DNA from: Actinomycetota bacterium
GTDB lineage: Bacteria > Actinomycetota > Actinomycetes > Streptosporangiales > Streptosporangiaceae
Length of the DNA stretch: 7,355 nucleotides
Direction: 5' to 3'
Assembly (NCBI GenBank): GCA_003541285.1
Contig: DPMS01000942.1
Coordinates: forward strand, 1-7,355
Made by a program: the position numbers and the translations under genes. Below the pieces are notes generated by a model, which was not told the DNA's origin, ran no database searches, and saw only the letters and a program-made list of their open reading frames with translations. How positions within the stretch are numbered: the stretch's first letter is position 1; every line of letters begins with the position of its first letter. Below are positions 1 to 4,325 of this stretch, piece by piece.

Positions 1-29
1 TCTACTTCAACGTGCGCTACGGCATCTAA
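1..29 (+). CDS. C-terminal end of an upstream gene (partial)
   Basis: From base 3 one frame reads Tyr-Phe-Asn-Val-Arg-Tyr-Gly-Ile and stops at TAA (27-29). The next start codon lies only 8 bases further on (GTG at 38) on the same strand, which is the spacing expected inside an operon. Only eight residues are visible, so neither the family nor the coding status can be proven. The call rests on the tight spacing and the high G+C third positions. Confidence 0.35.
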
Positions 30-37
30 AGTGGTGC

Positions 38-307
38 GTGATGTTCGTGATTAGGCTCCCCAACGGAAACCTCATGGCTCCCGAGTCGGCCATGGACCGG
101 GACAGCCGTGTCGTGGGCGATGCCTACGTCGAGGTGGGACCTGCCGACCCGGAGTACGCGCGCCTCGCCCAGCAGGCAGTGTCCGAGCAGGAACTGGAGG
201 CTCGCCGACGCCGGTGGCGGGAGGGGGACGAAGCGCTCCGGCGTCAGTTCGAGGCGTTCCTGGCTGACCGGAAACGCTCCGGACAGGATCAGGCTGACAA
301 GGGCTGA
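38..307 (+). CDS. Small charged protein of unknown function
   Basis: This 89-residue protein starts at GTG 38; ATG at 41 is an equally good start and gives 88 residues. I do not recognise a named domain. The first 35 residues look like a small beta-rich segment (FVIRLPNGN, then VVGDAYVEVGP). Residues about 40-85 are rich in Glu, Arg, Gln and Ala with no Pro or Gly until the end, as in a long charged helix or coiled coil. There is no signal peptide or membrane segment, so it is probably cytoplasmic. The upstream purine stretch (AAGTGGTG) is only a weak ribosome binding site, and the 8-base gap to the preceding stop suggests translational coupling. Codon use matches the neighbours. The frame is probably real; function unknown. 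Confidence 0.6.
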   Translation: MMFVIRLPNGNLMAPESAMDRDSRVVGDAYVEVGPADPEYARLAQQAVSEQELEARRRRWREGDEALRRQFEAFLADRKRSGQDQADKG

Positions 308-349
308 TCCGGGGGCGGCTGCCGCATGCGGCGAACCAAGGGCGCGGTA

Positions 350-367
350 CCTGCCCGGGAGGGCAGG
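350..367. terminator. Hairpin between convergent genes, candidate bidirectional terminator
   Basis: CCTGCCC (350-356) and GGGCAGG (361-367) form a perfect 7-bp stem closed by a GGGA loop. The hairpin lies 43 bases past the stop of the small protein gene and beyond the stop of the convergent bldC-like gene. It has no T-tract, as is common for actinomycete terminators. A second perfect palindrome, GCCGCATGCGGC (321-332), lies just before it. Confidence 0.4.
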
Positions 368-452
368 GGTGCGTGGCCGTGCCCCAGCCGGCCCGTCCAC
401 GCTGGGCCCTATGCGCGTGCAGACCGTACGGTGTTGCCGCCCCGGCTGCCTG

Positions 453-662
453 TCATGTCGCCGGTGGGAGGTCTCCGGACACCTGCGGTTCCCCGCGGAG
501 CAAGGCACGGACTTCGGACTCGCGAAATCGCCGGTGCCCACCGGGGGTCCTGATACTGCTGATGCGGCCGGATGCCGCCCACCGGGTAACCGTCTTCGGG
601 TCGACTCGGAAAAGGGCCGCGACCTCCCCCGGAGTAAGAAGTCGCTCACTGTTCCTTTCCAC
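453..662 (-). CDS. bldC: BldC-like MerR-family DNA-binding regulator
   Basis: This 69-residue protein is almost entirely one MerR-type winged helix-turn-helix. The features read LLTPGEVAALFRVDPKTVTR (about residues 8-27), then WAASGRISSIRTPGGHRRFR (28-47), then a short helix SEVRALLRG and a Pro-rich end. The DPKTVTRWA recognition helix and the GGHRR wing are hallmarks of BldC. The length matches Streptomyces BldC (about 68 residues), which has no effector or dimerisation domain and binds DNA direct repeats cooperatively to control development. The start is GTG at 660-662, chosen because AGGAGGGG lies 6 bases upstream on the minus strand. The gene is divergent from the dehydratase gene, sharing a 151-base intergenic region. 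In Streptomyces bldC controls the switch from vegetative growth to sporulation; that role here is inferred from homology. It could be a paralogue rather than the orthologue. Confidence 0.87.
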   Translation of the reverse strand: MERNSERLLTPGEVAALFRVDPKTVTRWAASGRISSIRTPGGHRRFRESEVRALLRGEPQVSGDLPPAT

Positions 663-734
663 GCTTCACCCCTCCTGATCTCCGTTAGCGGAGCCTGTTC
701 TCAGTCTTGCGGAACCAGACCCGTTTTCTGTCGC

Positions 735-748
735 ATTTTCCGGAAAAT
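735..748. promoter_or_regulatory. Perfect AT-rich palindrome in the divergent intergenic region
   Basis: ATTTTCCGGAAAAT is a perfect 14-bp palindrome, unusually AT-rich for its surroundings and located between the divergent bldC-like and dehydratase genes. A related half-site, GTTTTCTG (723-730), precedes GCATTTTCCG (733-742) in the same direction, about one helical turn away. This is a plausible operator. BldC is known to bind AT-rich direct repeats, so autoregulation is possible but not shown. Confidence 0.4.
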
Positions 749-777
749 CAGGTACCGGCATTCATGTGCCACCACGC

Positions 778-807
778 CCGACCCGGGACGCCGCGCAGTC
801 ATAGGGT
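778..807 (+). promoter_or_regulatory. Candidate promoter for a leaderless dehydratase mRNA
   Basis: TAGGGT (802-807) fits the actinobacterial -10 pattern TANNNT. CCGACC (778-783) shares the central GAC of the -35 consensus TTGACA, with an 18-base spacer. Transcription would begin about 6-7 bases past the -10 box, essentially at the GTG start codon (814). There is no convincing ribosome binding site, which supports a leaderless transcript. The -35 match is weak. Confidence 0.4.
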
Positions 808-813
808 GGGCGG

Positions 814-1920
814 GTGCCGTCGCTGGTATCGGTCGAAGAAATCCGGGCTGCGGCCGGCCGCCTGTCGGGGGTCGCCGTCCGGACTCCGCTGCTGCCGTTC
901 CCCGGCGCCCGGCCCCGCCTGCTGATCAAGGCCGAATCGCTGCAACTGACCGGTTCCTTCAAGCTGCGCGGCGCCTATGCCGCCATCAGCGCACTTCCTC
1001 GCCCGGCGCGCGAACGGGGGGTGGTAGCCCATTCCAGCGGCAATCACGCTCAGGCAGTTGCCTACGCAGCAGCCCTTCTCGGCGTGCCGGCCACGGTCGT
1101 TGTTCCGCACAACGCGCCGGCCATCAAGGTGGCTCCTGCCCGCCGGCTCGGCGCGCGGATCGTAACCACTGAGCCCACGCTGGCCGCGCGCGTGGCGGCC
1201 ACCCAGGAACTGATCAGTCAGCACGGATACACGCTCATCCCGCCCTTTGACGACCGGGCGGTTATCGCCGGGCAGGGCACTATCGGCCTGGAGATCGCGG
1301 CTGATTGTCCCGGGGCCGATCTGATCGTGGTTCCGGTCAGCGGTGGTGGCCTGATCTCCGGTGTTGCTGCCGCCATCACCGCCTTGTGCCCCGGGGCGAA
1401 GGTGATCGGGGTGGAGCCGGAACTGGCAGCCGACGCACGCGACTCGCTGCGGCAGGGCCGCCAGGTCGCCTGGCCGGCCGGGAACACGCAGCGGACCATC
1501 GCTGACGCGCTGCGGGTAGAACAGGTCGGCGCGGTGCCGCTGCAGCACATCCTCAGGCACGTGGATGACGTCGTGACCGTCACCGAGGACGAGATACGCG
1601 AGACGGTGCGGCGGCTGGCGGTGGAGGCGCATCTGGTAGCCGAGCCCGGTGGAGCGGTGGCGGTGGCCGCGTGCCTGCTGCGCGAACGTGACCTGCCGCC
1701 CGCCGAGGCCCGGGTCGCCATCCTGTCTGGCGGAAACATCGACCCGCGTCTGCTGGCAGAGATCCTCGTAGAACGGCCCGCCCTGGATCCGCATAAGCTG
1801 GGTGAGTTATGCGCGCCACATTCGCCTACACCACGGCCAGAATTCTGCTGTTCGTCGCCGCCACCGGCCTCTTCTACCTCGCTGGTGCCCGCGGCCTGCT
1901 GCTGCTCGTGCTCGCCGTAG
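814..1920 (+). CDS. PLP-dependent threonine/serine dehydratase (fold type II)
   Basis: This belongs to the tryptophan-synthase-beta-like fold type II PLP family and probably deaminates threonine or serine to the 2-oxo acid plus ammonia in the cytoplasm. The PLP-binding lysine is Lys50 in GSFKLRGA. SSGNHAQ (74-80) is the substrate/PLP Asn loop, SGGGLISG (176-183) the phosphate-binding glycine loop, and SGGN (305-308) holds the residue near the pyridine nitrogen. There is no C-terminal ACT regulatory domain, so feedback inhibition by isoleucine is not expected; serine racemase or hydroxyaspartate dehydratase activity cannot be excluded. GTG 814 is the only sensible start before the conserved N-terminus. 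The last part is odd: family homology ends near residue 325-330, but the frame has no stop there and continues through a TTA codon (1807-1809) for about 38 Cys/Pro/Ser-rich residues that are out-of-frame reading of the next gene. A real overlap, a recent stop loss and a base-level error are all possible. Confidence 0.88.
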   Translation: MPSLVSVEEIRAAAGRLSGVAVRTPLLPFPGARPRLLIKAESLQLTGSFKLRGAYAAISALPRPARERGVVAHSSGNHAQAVAYAAALLGVPATVVVPHNAPAIKVAPARRLGARIVTTEPTLAARVAATQELISQHGYTLIPPFDDRAVIAGQGTIGLEIAADCPGADLIVVPVSGGGLISGVAAAITALCPGAKVIGVEPELAADARDSLRQGRQVAWPAGNTQRTIADALRVEQVGAVPLQHILRHVDDVVTVTEDEIRETVRRLAVEAHLVAEPGGAVAVAACLLRERDLPPAEARVAILSGGNIDPRLLAEILVERPALDPHKLGELCAPHSPTPRPEFCCSSPPPASSTSLVPAACCCSCSP

Positions 1921-2051
1921 GGGTCAGCGGGATAGTCAGCTACATCGTGCTTTCGCGCCAGCGTGACGCCATGTCCGGGGCATTGGTGAACCGGTTCCGT
2001 TCGATACGCACGCGGATCGACGAGGGCGCGAGAGCAGAGGACGAGGACTAG
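1809..2051 (+). CDS. DUF4229 family small membrane protein
   Basis: This 80-residue protein has two predicted membrane helices: about residues 10-25 (ARILLFVAATGLFYLAG) and 28-49 (GLLLLVLAVGVSGIVSYIVL). A cytoplasmic charged tail of Arg, Asp and Glu follows. The pattern of a hydrophobic hairpin followed by LSRQRDAMS is characteristic of the actinobacterial DUF4229 family, whose function is unknown. The start is ATG 1809 with GGTGAG immediately upstream (1801-1806). The first 112 bases overlap the extended dehydratase frame, but the membrane hairpin encoded here is clearly the functional frame for this stretch. It is probably co-transcribed with the dehydratase. Confidence 0.83.
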   Translation: MRATFAYTTARILLFVAATGLFYLAGARGLLLLVLAVGVSGIVSYIVLSRQRDAMSGALVNRFRSIRTRIDEGARAEDED

Positions 2052-2054
2052 CTC

Positions 2055-2070
2055 CGGGTTTCCGAGCCCG
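2055..2070. terminator. Weak hairpin between convergent genes
   Basis: CGGGTT (2055-2060) pairs with AGCCCG (2065-2070), including one G-T pair, around a TCCG loop. It lies 4 bases past the DUF4229 stop, in the 45-base gap to the convergent permease gene. There is no T-tract, so this is only a candidate. Confidence 0.28.
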
Positions 2071-2096
2071 CGGTGCGATGACGTCGCCGCGTGCTG

Positions 2097-3164
2097 TCAT
2101 TCCATTTCTGCCGCCGGCCGGTGCTCCGGTGCCGGGCGGTGCCCTGCCGCCGGCCTGTGCTCCGGGCGGTGGTCTTCCGCTGGCTGGCGCTGTGCCACCG
2201 GCCGGCGCTGAGCAGCTGCCATCTGCTCTGTGCTGGCCGGCTGGGACGCCCGCCGGCTGCGCGCCGTGATCACAAAGCCCGCCCCACCGGCTGCCACGCA
2301 GACCAGGACCACCGCCAGTGTGGCTGGGCTGAGACCGAGCAGGCTGAGCCCCGAGCCCAGGATGACCACGCCGAGGACTGGCCGGAGCGCGGTCCCGGGA
2401 GCCCGCGAGGCAAGCAGCGAGCCGATGATGACGCCGGGAATCCCGCCGATGAGCAGCGGCGCGGTGACGTTCATCTGGACGTCACCGGCGATCAGGTGGG
2501 CGAGGGCGGCGGCCAGGACCATCGGCACCGCCTGCGCGAGGTCGGTCCCGACCAGACGGTTCGGGGGAAGCGCCGGGTACAGCGCGGCCAGCCCCGCGAT
2601 GACCAGCGTGCCTGATCCGGTGGAGGTCACCCCCACCGCCAGTCCAACTACTATACCGATCAGTAGAGTAGGAAGTTTGCGCATGACAAAAGGCGGCGCT
2701 GCGCTTGCCTGCTCCGTGGCCAGGGCCGGGCCGCTGGCCTGCTCCCGGGGAGAACGCTGACCTGTCCCGCCCCGGGCTAGCAGGGCCTGGAAGGCCCGGA
2801 ACCCGATGCCGACCGCGGCTATCAGGAGCACGATCCCGGTCGCCCGCGCGGTGACCGTCTGCACCCGGCCGCCTGGCCCGAGCCACCATCCGAGCAGGCC
2901 CCCGAGAAAGGCACTGGGCACCGAGCCGATGCTGAGCCACCCGGCCAGGCTGAGGTTGACCGTGCCACGCCGCAGGTGCACGAGAGCGCCGACCGGCTTG
3001 GTGATGGCCGACACGACGAGGTCGCTGGAGACGGCGGCGAGGGGCGGGACGCCGAAGACGAGCATCAGCATGGGTGTGAGCAGTGCTCCACCACCCATCC
3101 CGGTCAAGCCAACCATGATCGCGACCAGGAACGATCCCAGGGTCAGTGCCGGATTGACCGACAT
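2097..3164 (-). CDS. Sulfite exporter TauE/SafE family permease
   Basis: This 355-residue polytopic membrane protein is made of two homologous halves, as in TauE/SafE (DUF81) anion exporters. The first half begins with the helix SFLVAIMVGLTGMGGG (about 11-26), followed by TPMLML and SSDLVVSAITKPVGALVHLRRG (46-67). The second half repeats this plan: LLIGIVVGLAVGVTSTGSG (167-185), then LVGTDLAQAVPMVLAAALAH (204-223). Further helices lie near 110-128, 234-252, 262-278 and 280-300, giving about eight in total. A polar linker of about 30 residues (131-160) separates the halves. From residue 301 there is an unusual soluble tail with a 12-residue repeat (PEHRPAAGHRPA). ATG 3164 is preceded by GGGAGG (3169-3174) at a good distance. 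Family members export sulfite or organosulfur anions; the nearby APS kinase makes a sulfur anion plausible, but the substrate is inferred. Confidence 0.88.
   Translation of the reverse strand: MSVNPALTLGSFLVAIMVGLTGMGGGALLTPMLMLVFGVPPLAAVSSDLVVSAITKPVGALVHLRRGTVNLSLAGWLSIGSVPSAFLGGLLGWWLGPGGRVQTVTARATGIVLLIAAVGIGFRAFQALLARGGTGQRSPREQASGPALATEQASAAPPFVMRKLPTLLIGIVVGLAVGVTSTGSGTLVIAGLAALYPALPPNRLVGTDLAQAVPMVLAAALAHLIAGDVQMNVTAPLLIGGIPGVIIGSLLASRAPGTALRPVLGVVILGSGLSLLGLSPATLAVVLVCVAAGGAGFVITARSRRASQPASTEQMAAAQRRPVAQRQPAEDHRPEHRPAAGHRPAPEHRPAAEME
2108..2165 (-). repeat. 36-bp tandem repeat encoding the permease His/Pro tail
   Basis: Positions 2108-2129 and 2144-2165 match at 21 of 22 bases with a 36-bp offset. 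In the permease frame this gives a dodecapeptide repeat around PEHRPAA. Because the period is a multiple of three, copy number could change without breaking the frame. Confidence 0.65.
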
Positions 3165-3366
3165 GCGGCCTCCCTACTGGCTGCTTGCGTGGTCGCGTGC
3201 CCCTTGGCCGCGAGACGACGGCAGCCGCGGACAGCGGGCACATTCTCCACCATTTGAGTAGGATAACGGCTGCCCGGTCCGCCCGGCGACCCCACCCCGG
3301 GTTCAGCCCCACCCGCGTCAGGCTGATCCGCCGGTGCCATGGTCGATCTAGGTGTGATTGTCATCC
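3165..3366. other. Intergenic region upstream of the permease gene
   Basis: No gene is visible here. The permease ribosome binding site is at 3169-3174 on the minus strand. A relatively AT-rich patch near 3241-3268 (minus strand reads GTTATCCTACTC) could hold the permease promoter, but no convincing -35/-10 pair was found. The outer end of the IS21-type element probably lies toward the right edge, near 3359, but could not be fixed. Confidence 0.4.
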
Positions 3367-3441
3367 GCCAGTGGCATGGGACCAGGTTGAGGGGTTTTCC
3401 GCCATGAGCATGGGACCACCCGGTCGCCAGTAGTGGGACCA
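3367..3441 (+). repeat. Three direct repeats at the IS left end
   Basis: TGGGACCA occurs at 3377, 3411 and 3434, with extended similarity CATGGGACCA between the first two copies. These are probably transposase-binding sites, by analogy with the terminal repeats of IS21-family elements. Confidence 0.55.
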
Positions 3442-3483
3442 GCGGCGTTTCGCGTCGTTGGTCCTGCGTCATCCCGGTTTGAT

Positions 3484-3507
3484 CTTCCCAGTCGAGCGGC
3501 TGGGAGG
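3484..3507 (+). promoter_or_regulatory. Hairpin covering the istA ribosome binding site
   Basis: CTTCCCAGTC (3484-3493) pairs with GGCTGGGAGG (3498-3507) through ten base pairs, two of them G-T, closed by a GAGC loop. The 3' arm contains GGGAGG (3502-3507), the ribosome binding site 8 bases before ATG 3516. In the mRNA this fold would hide the site and lower transposase translation, a control known from other insertion sequences. Confidence 0.5.
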
Positions 3508-3515
3508 TCGCCGGG

Positions 3516-4109
3516 ATGGTGTTCCGGGAGGTGTCAGTGATTGAGATTGGTGAGGCGCTGCGGGCCTGGCTCGCGGGTAAGAGCGAGCGGGCGGTGGCCG
3601 GGCAGGCGGGTGTTGACCGCAAGACGGGCAAGCGGTATGTGACGGCCGCGGTGGCGGCCGGCCTGTCGCGGGAGGGGGGTGAGGAGCAGCTCACCGATGA
3701 GCTGGTCGGGCAGGTCGTGCCGGTGGTCCGGCCGGCGCGGCCGGACGGGCACGGGCAGGGGTGGGCGGAGCTGGAGGCCCGCCGCGAGCAGATCACCGGG
3801 TGGGTCAAGGCCGGGGTTCCGGTGGTGAAGATCGGGATCTTGCTGGGTCGGCAGGGCGTGGTGGTGGTGGCGGAGCGGACGCTGCACCGGTTCGCTGCCG
3901 AGCGGTGCGCGCCACGCTCCCCGCGAGCAGGGAACGTGGTCGGTTCGGGCCGTGATAGCAGGTCTTACTTGCCATGTTCCACGGTGCTGGGGGGAATAGA
4001 CCTGCCAGGACGTGGTCATTTGGGGCTGGAAGCCGCCCCAAATGACCACGTAGCGAGCCTGGATCGGCTGGCTGTGGTGATTTGGGGTTGTGATAGCAGC
4101 CCTTCCTGA
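3516..4109 (+). pseudogene. istA: Truncated IS21-family transposase IstA
   Basis: The frame encodes 197 residues, but only about the first 131 (to about base 3908) look like IstA. Evidence is the N-terminal VFREVSVIEI, a helix-turn-helix at about 22-45 (ERAVAGQAGVDRKTGKRYV), the segment QLTDELVGQVV (58-68), PDGHG, and HREQITGWV-like and RTLHRFAAERC motifs (to 131). These form the DNA-binding part. The DDE integrase catalytic domain that makes full IstA roughly 400-500 residues long is missing. Beyond residue 131 the frame runs through the palindromic repeat cluster and encodes unrelated sequence until a chance TGA. ATG 3516 is supported by GGGAGG 8 bases upstream. The protein could still bind IS ends as a truncated product, but cannot catalyse transposition. 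Confidence 0.8.
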
Positions 4110-4316
4110 CCACTGCTCGTCTCGTGGCGAGCCGCTCCCCGCAGGCGTGGTCAGTTCTGGTCGCGGGAGCAGCCCGAATCGACCACGGCCCCGCCCGCAC
4201 CCGGCCGGTTGCCCACGACGTGGCCGGGATCACGACCCGAAACGACCATGTTATGGCCGGCTCCCGGCCGGCACAGCGGGACGTGGTCGATAGGGGCTGC
4301 TATCACGGGCCTGGCC
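3931..4316. repeat. Cluster of six imperfect palindromic repeats
   Basis: Six stem-loop units lie at 3931-3980, 4010-4051, 4074-4113, 4146-4187, 4218-4251 and 4281-4316, separated by 22-32 bases of dissimilar sequence. Arms resemble ACGTGGTC.TTT on one side and AA.GACCACGT on the other. Three units share an internal TGATAGCAG (GTGATAGCAG in full). Units 1, 3 and 4 read with this core on the plus strand; units 5 and 6 read on the minus strand; unit 2 has lost the core. Unit 5 is shortened by about 8 bases and one arm of unit 6 is degenerate. Complementarity is kept while arm sequences vary, which suggests that the structure matters. No credible gene covers 3909-4325. The role is unknown; a REP/BIME-like element, a protein-binding array or a structured RNA are all possible. 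Confidence 0.75.
4010..4051. repeat. Near-perfect 17-bp-arm inverted repeat (unit 2 of the cluster)
   Basis: ACGTGGTCATTTGGGGC (4010-4026) is exactly complementary to GCCCCAAATGACCACGT (4035-4051), around an 8-base loop TGGAAGCC. It is the most perfect unit of the cluster and lacks the GTGATAGCAG core. There is no T-tract, so it is not an obvious terminator, although it could act as one for either strand. Confidence 0.85.
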
Positions 4317-4323
4317 GGCCAGG
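4310..4323. terminator. GC-rich palindrome next to the APS kinase stop codon
   Basis: CCTGGCCGGCCAGG is a perfect 14-bp palindrome lying two bases past the minus-strand TAA (4326-4328). Together with the repeat cluster it may stop transcription arriving from the APS kinase gene. The loop would have to open internally and no T-tract follows, so the evidence is weak. Confidence 0.25.
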
Positions 4324-4325
4324 GA

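Larger units (their letters stand above)
3367..3908 (+). mobile_element. Left-end remnant of an IS21-family insertion sequence
   Basis: The segment combines a repeat-rich left end with the first third of an IstA transposase. The end region carries TGGGACCA three times in the same direction (3377-3384, 3411-3418, 3434-3441). The first and last copies both follow CGCCAGT, as expected for the multiple transposase-binding repeats at IS21 ends. The catalytic part of istA, the helper gene istB and the right end are absent, so the element cannot move on its own. The outermost left base is uncertain and may lie near 3359. Confidence 0.6.

Noticed and set aside
423..432. ACCGTACGGT palindrome
   Set aside because: Short palindromes of this kind are frequent by chance in GC-rich DNA, and no gene start is close by.
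373..678. Plus-strand frames opposite bldC
   Set aside because: They are shadows; the minus frame is a clear full-length BldC homologue with a strong ribosome binding site.
799..1794. Long minus-strand frame opposite the dehydratase
   Set aside because: It is the mirror of a GC-rich coding sequence; the plus frame holds all PLP-family motifs.
3931..4316. CRISPR array
   Set aside because: Repeats are degenerate, vary in length, are strongly palindromic and change orientation; spacers vary from 22 to 32 bases and no cas gene is present.
3931..4316. Integron attC sites
   Set aside because: Units are too short and too closely spaced to carry cassettes, and no integrase is seen.
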